Source of the DNA: Toxonevra muliebris
Taxonomy: Eukaryota > Arthropoda > Insecta > Diptera > Pallopteridae
Direction: 5' to 3'
Assembly (NCBI GenBank): GCA_963691655.1
Contig: OY829326.1
Coordinates: 115,975,388 to 116,039,387, forward strand
Length of the DNA: 64,000 nucleotides
Positions 1 to 10,696 of the stretch are shown in pieces. The position numbers and the translations under genes were made by a program. The notes under the pieces were generated by a model. The model was not told where the DNA came from and made no database searches. It saw only the letters and a list, made by a program, of their open reading frames with translations. Positions within the stretch are counted from its first letter, which is position 1. The number at the start of each line of letters is the position of its first letter.

Positions 1-1135
1 TCTACTTAAGTCAACATGACGAGCCAACAAGAACAGCGTCGCAAATTAATACTGAATATTTACTTGACTGATAAGGCGAAGTCTAGACTAAGCATTGCAA
101 GGGAAAGCACAGCGAGTTTAGAGTCGGTTTATAACGTCATAAACAACTACAACGCGGAAAACTCCATCTGCGGAACCGAAGGGTCAGACAGAAAAAAAGA
201 GTCCAAATAACCCAGAAGAGTTGAAAAAGGTTGTTAGTAAATGTCGGGCTAATCCCAAGAGGTCGACTCGAGATGTTGCAGCTACAGCTGGTACATCGCA
301 ATCAACTGTAATGCTATATAAACGAAGTCAAAAGTTAAGGACCTACAAACAGAAAGTACCTGACCGGTCGGAAGCAAAGCAAAAAATAGAGAAGACGCAT
401 GTCCGAAAGCTGTATGACAATTACCTAACTAAATGCGATTGCGTGATTCTCGATGATGAGATCTACTGTTGCCTGGGAATGCATATTTCACAACTAAAAA
501 GAATAGGGATGCAGCACCCAGAAAATACTCTGAAGTCAAATATACCAAATTTCCAAAACGCTTCATGGTTTGGCAAGCTATTTGCACCTGCGGTCTACGG
601 AGCAAGGCGTTTATTACGACAGGGACAATTAACTCCAGAATTTATATAGAAGAATGCCTGCAAAAACGCATTCTACCATTTATTGGACAGCACAAAGGAA
701 TCGTTTTGTTTTGGCCAGACCTAGCTACAAGTCATTACTCCAGGTCAACTATGGTTGAACGATATGGTATAAGGAAAATAATTTCACGGTGGTCCCAAAA
801 GAGACAAATCCTCCCAACAGCCCGGAACTTTGGCCTATTGAAAGATATTAGGTTATATTGAAGCAAACCCTAAGAAAAACAAAGAAAGTTTGCAAAAACG
901 ATGTAGAAATCCGAAATTGATGGAATTACCGAATGTACTGACCAGTCTCTAACTAAGAACGTTAAAAAAAATGTAAAACAATTTTGCAACCGCTAATAAT
1001 ATTTTAATCAATTTTTTTGTGAATTATAGTTCAAAAAATGTTTAATAAACTGACCTTTATTTGAGTGAAATCGGACTGTTGGTTGGTTTTTAATGTCTCC
1101 GTAACAATTCAAAAATTTTTATTTGTTCACCCTTT
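1..1135 (+). mobile_element. Degenerate Tc1/mariner-superfamily element, 5' end outside window
   Basis: The stretch carries a broken transposase on the plus strand (16 to about 985) followed by an AT-rich 3' flank of about 150 bp. The left terminus lies before base 1, so the terminal inverted repeat cannot be paired and the right boundary near 1135 is a guess. The coding relic is frameshifted, so this copy is dead. Confidence 0.7.
16..985 (+). pseudogene. Tc1/mariner-type transposase, frameshifted (about DD40E spacing)
   Basis: Three overlapping frames line up as one transposase. The N-terminus (16-210) resembles the helix-turn-helix region that precedes a basic, glycine-serine linker. The frame at 221-649 continues it and reaches the first catalytic aspartate in the motif LDDE (codons at 452-457). 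The frame at 469-861 carries the stretch VWQAICTCGLRSKAF and then FWPDLATSHYS, with the second aspartate at 718-720. After a further frameshift the motif NSPELWPIERY supplies the third acidic residue, a glutamate at 840-842. That gives about 40 residues between the last two acids, longer than in Tc1 or mariner (34) and near the DD39-41 subgroups. A stop follows at once, and homologous residues can be traced to about 985. A functional enzyme would cut and paste the element at TA sites. Subgroup assignment is tentative. Confidence 0.75.
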
Positions 1136-1593
1136 AGTTATGGTGAGGCTGCTTTGAGTAAAAGAACGTGGGGCATGACGTCGACCGCCAAACCGAATAT
1201 TTAAGAGGGATGGGAGGGGTAAATTTGGAGGGAAGGGAAAAGGACTTTCACAATACATACAGTGATTCTCAGCGATAAAAAGGAAAATATTAATTTTTTT
1301 ACAATCATGTTGTATGGGAGGTGGGCGTGGTCTTAGGTGTATTTTTTTTTAATTTTTAGCTTTGTATTAACATAAGCAATTCCTATATCAAAATTTGTAA
1401 CTCTACGACGATTCCTTCTATTTTTATCCAACTTTGGTTGTATGGGAGGTGGGCGTGGCAGTGGGCGTATTATTTTGATTTTTTAACCCTGACGATGTAT
1501 TGACATAAGTAACTCTTGTATTAAAATTTGTGGCTCTAGGACGACTCTATTTATGTTTTCTTTTTGTATGAAGTTCAACCACTGTACGGCACC
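1136..1593. repeat. AT-rich repeat relic with two copies of a GTGGGCGTGG phrase
   Basis: A 20-base phrase, TGTATGGGAGGTGGGCGTGG, occurs at 1311-1330 and again at 1439-1458, 128 bp apart. The sequence after each copy is only loosely similar. A related phrase recurs at about 19055-19075. This suggests two decayed units of one dispersed or tandem repeat. No coding potential was seen. Confidence 0.5.
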
Positions 1594-2035
1594 AAGGTTA
1601 TGCTCTGCATTTAGTGGGACCAGCTTGGTGTGATATATTCCGAGCTACTGAAACCGAGTGAAACCATCACAAGAAATCGGTACCGAATGCAATTGATGTG
1701 TTTGAGTCGAGCAGTGAAGGATAAACGGCCTCAGTATCAAGAGAGACACGACAAAGTCATGATAGTGCTCGACAACACCTCGCAAAAGTGGTCAAGGTCT
1801 TGGTACACCCGCCGTACTCCTCAGACATCGTTCCTTCCTATTTTGTTCGATGGTACAAGGACTGGTGGATTAGCATTTTCGTTAGTACGAGGAAATCGAA
1901 AAATGGATCCAACCATGGATCGCGTTGAAAGACGCCTTCTTTTTTCGAGATGGGACCCGAAAATTGCGAAAGTTCTCTCTAGACCATACTTTAAATAATA
2001 CATCTATAAGTACATTTTGGACAGTGAAGCTTCGT
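1594..2035 (+). pseudogene. mariner transposase (DD34D type), central and C-terminal part, broken
   Basis: The plus strand reads KVMLCI, an in-frame TAG where mariner has tryptophan, then a match to the mariner core: ELLKPSETITRNRY, KDKRPQYQERHDKV and VLDNTS. The second catalytic aspartate is at 1771-1773. A frameshift follows, then HPPYSSDIVPS with the third catalytic aspartate at 1824-1826. Only about 17 codons separate the two acids where a mariner needs 34, so the segment between them is deleted as well as frameshifted. The N-terminal half with the first aspartate is missing. The last recognisable residues are near 2000. No terminal inverted repeats were identified. The family assignment rests on several collinear motifs and is firm. 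Activity is excluded. Confidence 0.85.
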
Positions 2036-2523
2036 TAAAACAAAAACGGCGAAAGCAAAGTTGTACACCTAATATTCTCTACAAAACTCACCGCTAGGGT
2101 GTACCTTCCATGTGAATGTAATATTTAAATGCATTTAACTTCTGTTTTATTTAAGTAGATTATATTATTTTTTAGGTTGGCTTTATGGATCCGATTAATG
2201 AGGCCAGAATCTGTTGCAAACTTTTCACCATTTCTCCTGTGGAATTTGAATAACGTTTTAAAAGAACTATTGGATTTATTTGACGGTTGTGGGATAGTAA
2301 ACCCTAAGTATCAAAACCGGGTACTCATAAAACCTTAGGATATATAGTACTCTGCTGTTGCTTCCTCTTCGCCACATATGGTTGCTGTGGGAAACCTTAT
2401 GGAAATTCCTATTGGGTTTCTATTTCGAATTAGCAGAGGTTTTGTCCTATTTTGACGAATGTTTTGACTGGTCTCTTTCCAGGATGTAATGCGTGTTTGC
2501 TCAACCAATTTTAAAGTTTTGGT
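2036..2523. other. Unassigned AT-rich stretch
   Basis: No gene was recognised. A short inverted pair, GTACACCTA and TAGGGTGTAC, lies at about 2063-2103. Confidence 0.5.
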
Positions 2524-2527
2524 TTAA

Positions 2528-3106
2528 CCCATTTTGGCCTGACTGGTTGATTTATCGAAAATACATTTATAAATCTTTTTCAAAAGTAATCACTTTTTAA
2601 CATTTTTAGACATATATAATTTAAAAATATTAGATTTCACCTGACTTAAAGGCCTGGTAAACTGATATACTTTTTTGAAAGGTAGTTTTGAAAATCAACA
2701 AAAAATAGTAGAATTAAATATTTTGCCTTCGATAAAATAACAAACTTTACATAGAAATTATGACTTCACAGATTCTTTAAATATTATAAGAAGCTACAGC
2801 TGATCAATCTTTTGTAAAAAAATATATGGAAAATTTAACAAAAATTTATATTTTCGACATTTCGCTCTCTTTAACTAATAATAATTTCTAAAATACTGTG
2901 TAGAGAATACTTAATTCATGATGTGGCGTATCAATATTTATTTTCTCAGGATAAGCCAAAAACTAGTACACTCTCTAAAATTCAGAAATAAATTTCTTTT
3001 ATTTTTTTTAAGTACTTACTAAAATTTCTTATTGAAAATATATCGAAATTGTGTTTTGAAAATTTCCAAAACTGGATCATGGCATCTAGTACCACACCAA
3101 AATGAG
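2528..3106. mobile_element. TTAA-flanked MITE, copy A (piggyBac-like)
   Basis: A 579-bp non-coding unit sits between two TTAA tetranucleotides (2524-2527 and 3107-3110). The left end reads CCCATTTTGGCCTGACT and the right end, reverse complemented, reads CTCATTTTGGTGTGG, giving an inverted repeat of about 10-12 bp. Internal blocks match copy B at 10044-10692 in the same order: a block starting TTTTGAAAATCAACAAA, and a block starting CTCTAAAATTCAGAAATAAA. TTAA duplication and C-rich termini are typical of piggyBac-superfamily non-autonomous elements. No transposase is present. Confidence 0.65.
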
Positions 3107-3110
3107 TTAA

Positions 3111-3860
3111 TGAAACTCCACGTTGAGCCGTAGAATAGTCGTGATAGAATAAAGATATTAGGCAAATCTTTCTTAACTAGTTTGTACATCATTTCGTTTG
3201 TCTAAGTGGCATAGTGGCACCCAAATAAGATAAAAATTGTTTAGAGATGCCCACTACTCGCATATAGAGATTCCCTTGATTTTACCCATAAATCACTGCC
3301 CCAGCCCCTTTGTCTGTCTTGGAGGTATTCGTATGCCATAATACGATGATTATCTATGAACTGAGATATTTTTTCACAGTGAAAAATAAGAACTACATTT
3401 TAATCAAATAAAATTTTATTTATCGTGAGATAAGCATCTCTGCAATGAAAGGATTATGTGTAAATTTTATGATAAACAGGAAGAAAACGCCCCCAAATAC
3501 AGATGCCCCCAATCAAAGTCAACACACACGCATTTGCCAGTTTTTTACTAGTTTCTCTATCAAGATACAAACACTTTCGTATACATAAGTAGGTAGTAAT
3601 ATTTATATCCAAAGACATGTTTACCTATATATTTAATGTTCCCATAATTAAATGTCTCATTTTTATTTTATCGATAAAAGTTACCTACTCATGCCATATG
3701 CATATATAAAAACTCACATATGTATTAAAAAAGATTATTATTTATTTATATGTAAGTGAGGAAAAATCATTTGGCTATCCTTGATAACCCAAATACGGTT
3801 GAAGTGAATTTCTATTCAGTTTGCTTACAAATGTTTATATTGACCTATCTGCTAATTTAT
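3111..3860. other. Unassigned AT-rich stretch
   Basis: I see no gene, inverted-repeat pair or transposase relic in this stretch. Confidence 0.5.
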
Positions 3861-6300
3861 ACAGATGCATACACACACACACAACCTAAATACGCCTATT
3901 AAAGCAAAAACAGAAGGATGAATATAAAATCAAATATAAAAAAGAATAAATTCAAAAAATAATGTAATAAAAACAACGACGCCATCATTAAAATTATCAT
4001 GATTATTACATATTATTATTACAGAGCTAATATTAGAATGAATTTTAAATGAGAGTGTGCGAATGGTAGCTCCCCTGAGAGAGAGAGATAGAGAGTATTA
4101 TTGAACATAAACACATAAACACACATACACACTCACTCATACCAGAAGAGGGTCAGCTGTTTTATTAATAAAATACAAACAACAATAACAACAACAGTTG
4201 TGAGCCTGAAAGCAATAAAAAAATATTAAAATAACAGCAGGACGAAAAACGAAAAACGAAAATAGAAAATCGAAAACGAAACGAAATGGGAAAAAATGAA
4301 ACGAGTCGAACGAACGAACAAGCGAGCAAGCATACGAAAAATCAAAATTCAATCATCTGTGTTAGTAAAGTGAATGGATGCCACAACCACCACCGAAACC
4401 ACCACTACCACCATCTAACAACCAAAACTACCATCATCACCATTCAACATTCTTCGCCAACGACACTATACATTTTCACACGTAAATGCTATAAAAGAAG
4501 AAGAAAAAAAAAGTACAGTGAAAATTAGGTTACACAGAAAGTGCGAGTAGAATTTGTTTGTGTATGTGCAGTACACGATGAAATGAGCGGAGAGCGTAAA
4601 AATTGCAGTAACAGCATGAAAATGCAACTCCTTTACTTGTTTCCATTTCATTTGAATTGAGTGCGACTGCATACTTAAATGTTGGGCATGAGTATGAGTC
4701 TACCAAAAAATTCCTTTACACTTTACATTAAAATGTATGTTGTGGGTCAGTGTGTTAGTGGGCATAGTAGGTACATTTGGTTATTTGTACAACATAGCGT
4801 ATGCGCAATATATTTTTCGTTTTACTCTCACTTTACAATCGTTCTATTACTTCTTTCACTTTCTAACCATTATGGTTTTTCGGGGAGTGAGCATGAATGC
4901 AAAAGAGAGCAAGAGAGAGAGAGAGAGAGCACGCGCATTTACTTTATCCATAAAGAGAGAGTGAGAGAAGAGCACACACACAAAAGTGCATACAATGCTG
5001 TACTAACATAAGCACAGTTATATTAATGCTGTTATCCTTTTTCATATGTTCGCTGTGATTGTTGTTGATTGTTGTTGGTTGTTGTTTGTTGTTGTCCATA
5101 CACATATATTAGAAAACGTAAAAGCTGTTGCCCCAGATATTATTGATTTTTCAATAAAGTCTAACGATGAGAGAAAGAATAATATGTAAATAGTGAACGG
5201 AATGGTGTGGAGTGGAAAGGAGCAAATAAAACAAGTCTAAGAGCAATTGAAGAGCGACACTTTTACGTCGTTCTTTGCTAGTGGGAAGTGCGTGTAGTTA
5301 AGTTAAGAGGTAAATTTTGTAAATACAAATACAGATGATGTTTGTTTTTGTACATTACTTTGACATTTTCGTAATAAATTTAAGTACATATAGATATATA
5401 GGTATATATGTATGTATGCAATTGTGTACATACTCATTCAAATATTTTTATGAAAAAAAAAAATTTGATTAACATTTGTATCTTTTGACATTTTGAAAGT
5501 GATGCAGCACTGAAGCAGGTGTTCAAATACTCAGACACACACACACAAACACACACACGCAAATACTCCTTTACACTTGTCAATTCAGTTCATATAATCG
5601 TTGCACGTCACTCTATTCTTCATTCTCACTCACTCACTCACTCACTAATTATGCAAAAGAACTTTTTCAATGCTGTTCATTGACGTAAGAACGGAACGCG
5701 ACCCTGTCTGTCTGTTTGTCTGTCGGTCTTTGCTATTTGTCTGTCAACGTTTACTTTATGTTTGTATGTAAGTATGTACATCACCATAACTATTATAACT
5801 ATAATTTTAATCTATAGTATACTTTATTACTAGTTCAAGATAAAGCACATTGTACATATCTAAATAAGCACATGAAAGTTAAAGATACACTTGTTTTAGC
5901 TGACATATATATTTAAGTAGTATGTATGTATATACAAAAAAAAAAAAAAGCTGAAATTATGAGTATGAGTTTTAAAATTATGCGATGGTTGTTTCTTTTT
6001 CACGTGAGTACACATTAGTATTTTTAGCATTTTCTTTCAAGAGCACAACACAAGTTCAGATGCTTAGGAGCATTGTTAATATGTGACAGCACCATAATTT
6101 TTGCAGGCAGCCTGAAGGGTGAAGGTTTTTTTTTTGTCTATTTTATTACTTTTTTCTGAATATTTTCTTCTTTTTTTAGCAAAATATTACAACAAAATTT
6201 GTGATAAATTTGTAGACACTAATAATACTTTCATAATACACACACACACACATATACATTATACCTACACATTTCGAGTCCAAAGCACATGTACAGCGTA
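3861..6300. repeat. Microsatellite-rich island (CA, GA, CACTC, poly-A)
   Basis: The island has a CA run near 3868-3883, GA runs at 4079-4098 and 4911-4931, CAA/CCA-rich triplet tracts at 4180-4450, GTT tracts at 5060-5092, CA runs at 5535-5560, an ACTC tetramer array at 5626-5646, a poly-A run at about 5936-5949 and a CA run at 6239-6252. Open frames here, such as 4286-4528 and 4679-5011, are driven by these repeats and show no protein family. GA runs are candidate GAGA-factor sites in flies, but that is only a possibility. Confidence 0.6.
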
Positions 6301-6686
6301 GAGTCTCGTAATTTCAAAGAAGATTGATTGTTTGTTAAATAAATATTGAAAATATATTAAATTCCTTCGAACTGATTATTGTGTACCTACCAGCTAATTT
6401 TGTTAGCACGTTCTTTTTATTGCAATCACTTTCGTGTTTACACATTTTAAGTTATTAGTTTTTTTTTTTTTTTTGTTCTGTTCCAATTGCATAAAGTTTT
6501 AAATTTAGGTTGATGGGATTTCGCCGACTTCAGTATGAAAACTAATTATATTGAATAAATTTTGCGTATCTTTGAAGTCGCGACAAAATAATTGGGTTGA
6601 ATGAATGAAATTTTCCACTTAACAATAGTTGAAAGAATATTCGGTTTTACTATTTATTGCTACAATTTACATTATAATTTTCTATA
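6301..6686. other. Unassigned AT-rich stretch
   Basis: There is a T-run at about 6459-6474. Nothing else was recognised. Confidence 0.5.
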
Positions 6687-6688
6687 TA

Positions 6689-8331
6689 CAGTGTCGGGCA
6701 AAACTAAAGCACGGATTCTTCATTGTTTGAATTTTGTTCAGTAATATTGTAAAACATGCTTGGACTGAAATTTTTTTATGAATGTAGTAAGAATATGCAC
6801 TCGTTATAATAAAATATAAGAAATATAATATTATTTTTCACATAAAATAAAAATATTAACTCAAAAGTAACACAATGCATAAAACTGGCGCAACAAAACT
6901 AAAGCACATACGGAATTTATTAATAGAAAATTTCGATTTCTCCGCTATTTTGTAGCGTATCCATTATTTTTCAGATCTATTGCACATTTTCACGGCATGA
7001 ACTTAATAAAATTGCTTGAAACGTCTGCAGATATGTTGTTCCATACGATCTCCGATTAATCTCAGATTTGAAGAAAATTAAATCCTTGTTTTTATCCTTT
7101 ATGCGCTGAATTTTACGATCTATAATTTTCTATACATTTTTGGGATTTTCTCCGATTGGTAGAAAATGAATCCTTATTTTTATCCTTTATGCGCTGAATT
7201 TTATGATCTATAATTTTCTATACATTTTTGAGGATTGAGATTGAGTGAATGGGTGGACCACTATAAAATACTGATCTTATTGGCAACAAACCACTCTCTT
7301 ACACACCGTGCTGGGATCGTCATCGAATTGAATTTTGCATTAACAGCAGGTCTTCCTCAGTATAAGGTAACATAACATTCTGGGGAATATCTTTGCACAT
7401 CAGACGGTTCATTATACCTTCTATTTTATGAATTGGGCAGATTCCATGGCTGAAAAAACTCACCAGAGCACAACGTTGCCTCCCCGTATTATACGGTGCT
7501 TTTCAAATAACGCGGATTTCATCGTTGCTCTTTTGGTCTGCACACTAGCTTTAATCCATCGCAACCTTTCATTTTAAATATAGATTGATTAGTAAAAAGC
7601 ACGGTCTTTCATTTGGCAGTAGCTTAGCTAAAGTTCGCGGTTATAAATCCGAGTCTTGCCTGTCGATTCTTTCGAGAAATAAATGGCTTTTTCATGCTTT
7701 GGTATGTTGCTAAGCCACCCGCCATAGCTCGTCGTTGGATAATCTGATCCTTACGTTTGGTTGTGCCCCGCGGTCTGCCACCTCCGTATTTAGTATTTAA
7801 AAAATGGGAAGCGCGAAAATGTCTTAGAATTAACATAATGGCAAATACAAATATTTTTTACAATGCATGTCACTGATTCAGCTTTATTAAATCCACTTAG
7901 AATAGTTTACTTAAATTGTGCAGAATACTTATTTCGAGCAATTTTGGGAAGCAGTGACGGTGCATGATAACCAATAATTTATATACACTTCCAATTTTTT
8001 TTAAGCCCTGCTTTTTGTTTTCCAAAATAACGGGTTACTAGTTTAAAGATGGTTGTTGTTGTTTATTTTTAACAATTGATCGTAACAGTAAGCGAAAAAG
8101 ATTATGTGCTTAAATTTTTTCGCAGCCGGTTTAGGCATATTCCGCGATGTTAGTAAAAAAAATAGAAAAACATTACCCAGTTTTTAATGTTATTTTATTT
8201 CAACAAGTGCATAATTATACAAAATTTATAAAACAAAAAGAAAAACATATGTGCATACTTGCAAAATTTTACATTTTATTGAACTAAATGTTGATAAGAA
8301 AAATTTCGTGCTTTAGTTTTGTTCGACACTG
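6689..8331 (-). mobile_element. Tc1-like element with paired IR/DR termini
   Basis: The left end begins CAGTGTCGGGCAAAAC and the reverse-complemented right end begins CAGTGTCGAACAAAAC. They agree over about 25 bp with a two-base mismatch, and both are flanked by TA (6687-6688 and 8332-8333). Each end has a second internal copy of the terminal motif about 200 bp inward, near 6891-6910 and 8104-8122, the latter more decayed. This is the IR/DR arrangement known from Tc1 relatives such as Sleeping Beauty and Minos. Length is 1643 bp, normal for Tc1. The transposase on the minus strand is broken, so the copy is non-autonomous. Confidence 0.85.
7204..7836 (-). pseudogene. Tc1-like transposase (DD34E type), degenerate
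   Basis: Read on the minus strand from 7836, the N-terminal part contains GGGRPRGTTKRKDQIIQ, the linker between the two helix-turn-helix subdomains. It then jumps to KKPFISRKNRQARLGF, so part of the second DNA-binding subdomain is deleted. Further down, in changing frames, come a GGNVVLW-type block (about 7480), a block resembling the Tc1 stretch before the second aspartate (about 7330) and WFVANKISIL with a stop before WSTHSLNLNP (about 7270). The tail corresponding to NPIENLW no longer shows the catalytic glutamate. Several stops interrupt it. It lies inside the TIR-bounded element 6689-8331 in the orientation expected. Confidence 0.8.
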
Positions 8332-8333
8332 TA

Positions 8334-9129
8334 TATATTCCTATATTTTTTTTAAGAATAAGTAAATATCTTGAATGGCAATAAATATCAAAATCAAAAA
8401 GCCGTCCTGGGTTTGTATGTGTATATCACTCGTTTTCAACTATAACGCTTACAAAGAGGAGTTGGGGAAGAGAGGGCTTTGGGAATAAGCTCTACCCGTT
8501 TTTTTTAGTAAATATTAAAGTCTTGAATTAAAAGATTTTGTGATCCACTCGGTGCATGTTAAAGTTAGTCATATCAGTGAAATAAGACCAATTTTTTTTT
8601 TAGAGATTAATTCTAGCTTGATACTTTTGAAGCATAACTCAAGGGCCTGAAGCAAATTATGTATTTTTCCTATTCTCTTTTTAACAGCCCTAAATTTACA
8701 TTGATTGATATAGAAGAGGACGACTTTGATTTCTCCAGCAAATTCTCGCTTATCAGCAGGGAGCGGATTTTGTGGGCCTAAAAACTACGAAAAAGCTAAA
8801 TAAAATTGCAAAAAAAGTAAGAAGGACAAAAAATTAGTAAAAAAAAAAAAAAAAAAATGCGTTTATGTTTGAAGTTTTACATTTATCGATATATTGAAAT
8901 TCCTATTTTAAGTACATTTATTAAAGGAAATTTTAGTTCGGAAGTCACCAAATAAACTTGCAGATACGTTTATCATTTCCAAACTTGCTACACCCAAAGT
9001 ATAACCAATTGAGTTTTCTGTAGGGTTGCCATTTTCATGTTTTTTCGTTGGATAAACCTGTATGAAATGTTTAAACGCAATTTATTTCCAAGATATAAAA
9101 GGATCTTTTTTTATAAACCGAATGATGGC
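8334..9129. other. Unassigned AT-rich stretch
   Basis: No gene was seen. A poly-A run of about 20 lies at 8838-8857. Confidence 0.5.
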
Positions 9130-9315
9130 CTGATCCTTACGTTTGGTTGTGCCCCGCGGTCTGCCACCTCCGTATTTAGTATTTAAAAAATGGGAAGCGC
9201 GAAAATGTCTTAGAATTAACATAATGGCAAATACAAATTTTTTTTACAATGCATGTCACTGATTCAGCTTTATTAAATCCACTTAGAATAGTTTACTTAA
9301 ATTGTGCAGAATACT
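9130..9315 (-). repeat. Second copy of 186 bp from the Tc1-like element
   Basis: Bases 9130-9315 match 7744-7929 with a single substitution and no indels, in the same orientation, 1386 bp apart. The segment carries the N-terminal end of the broken transposase and its upstream flank. It has no terminal repeats of its own and stops abruptly at both ends. Near-identity means a recent duplication, a gene-conversion tract or an assembly artefact rather than an old independent insertion. Confidence 0.85.
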
Positions 9316-9685
9316 GCAAATTGCTATAATCCAAAAAATAAACGAGATTTGTATTTTTTCCTCCAGAAGCAGAATAGACACAATTTTTTGTGTATAGTTT
9401 ATAAATCAAATTTAAAAAAACCTTTTATTTACACGAAAAAAAAAACAACGAGCGTTGTATTTTATGTTCGTTTTATTTCGTTTTCTTTCCCTGCTGTAAA
9501 TTCTTCATTATTTTATAATATTTGTTCAGGGTTTGTATTAAAAAGTAAGAACTAAGTAACAAAATTATACTCGTTTTATGAGTGGATTTTAAAACATTTT
9601 TAAACGTGAAAGCAAAAACTAAAATTCCACATTTATAAAAAATAACGAAAAATCCGGTATGACACGGCAAAAACGTGAGGCTTGG
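9316..9685. other. Unassigned AT-rich stretch
   Basis: No family was recognised. The open frames on both strands are low-complexity. Confidence 0.5.
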
Positions 9686-9703
9686 TAACACTAGTTTACA
9701 ACC
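9686..9703 (+). mobile_element. Isolated terminus matching the CACTAG element at 41814
   Basis: TAACACTAGTTTACA occurs here and at 41811-41825, including the TAA that forms the target duplication there. A 15-base identity is unlikely by chance in 64 kb. No partner terminus was found nearby. Confidence 0.5.
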
Positions 9704-10005
9704 AAATGGCCAACAATGACCTTAGTAACATGACGTCCCGCTTTGTCGGTCGTTTCATCAATAGAAACAAAAGTAGATTTTTCACTAATTTCGGGTTGGA
9801 TTTTTAAAAGAACTTTATCTAAGCAGTTTTGAACATAACTTTGTCGTACTGTGGATGCATTGAAAACTTTCATCTTTATGTATTTCTTAAAGCAGTTTTC
9901 GAATTTTGGACTGTGGAACTTTTTCAACAGTATGCCCCACGTCAGTATCATTTTGTCTAAGTCACGGTAAAATTCATTTATTTTTCCTCCAATATGAGAA
10001 GTCAT
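9691..10005 (-). pseudogene. hAT-like transposase fragment
   Basis: A 104-codon frame on the minus strand contains FENCFKKYIKMKVFNAST, RQSYVQNCLDKVLLKI and then FVSIDETTDKAGRHVTKV. The last block matches the start of the RNase-H-like catalytic region of hAT-type transposases, where the pattern D-E-T-T-D followed by G-R is common. The N-terminal zinc finger and the rest of the catalytic and dimerisation regions are absent. The fragment ends at 9691, next to a sequence (9686-9700) identical to the left terminus of the element at 41814. On its upstream side, near 10040, it is cut by the TTAA MITE copy B. Family assignment is by motif only. Confidence 0.55.
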
Positions 10006-10043
10006 TATAGGCGCCTTCTTTTTTTTTAGATTTACCGTCTTAA

Positions 10044-10692
10044 CTCATTTTGGCCTGACTAAACGATTTATCGATCAGCAAATGTAAAAACTAGTCAACA
10101 ATACATTTGTAAATTTTTTCCAAAATTGCATTTAGATAATTTAAATATATTGCATTTCACCTAACTTAAGGGGATGTCATGAATTAGAAGGTTAAAAAAA
10201 AGTCAAGAATTATGAGCTGGATTTTTCCCGCCTATTGAAGACGCAAGAACGCTCATGAAATAGACTTATAAATCTGCTCTTATTTTATATCCTTTAAATA
10301 TAAGCAAAAATATACCATGAGGGTCAATTGGTTCATTTCTTCTTTTCCCCTTCTTAAAAAAAGTAACGAGCAAAGGCTTTTTTAATCAGGACACCTCCTT
10401 GAAAGCCAGGTGAGAAAACATACTTCTGAAAGGTGGTTTTGAAAATCAACAAACAATAGTAAAATTAATTATTTTGCATTTGAACTTATTTAAACTTATT
10501 TTTAACTTTTTTTACACCTGGTCACATCATTTTCTTGGGGTAAGCCAAATTCTACTACATTCTCTAAAATTCAGAAATAAATTTCTTTTATATTTTTTTA
10601 AGTACTAAAATTTATTACTGAAGACATATGGAAATTGAGTTTTGTAAATTTTCGAAATTGGGTCATTACCTTTAGTACCGGACCAAACTGAG
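10044..10692. mobile_element. TTAA-flanked MITE, copy B (piggyBac-like)
   Basis: A 649-bp non-coding unit lies between TTAA at 10040-10043 and TTAA at 10693-10696. The left end reads CTCATTTTGGCCTGACT and the reverse-complemented right end reads CTCAGTTTGGTCCGG. It is collinear with copy A at 2528-3106 and has extra internal sequence between 10180 and 10420. It has split or truncated the adjoining hAT-like fragment. Confidence 0.65.
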
Positions 10693-10696
10693 TTAA

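Noticed and set aside
4679..5011. 110-codon frame with a GA-repeat-encoded C-terminus
   Set aside because: Composition is driven by simple repeats, and an overlapping frame in the same stretch is equally open.
5580..5700. Core promoter candidate (TTCAGTTC with downstream CACTC repeats)
   Set aside because: Initiator-like strings are too common; no transcript or coding sequence follows.
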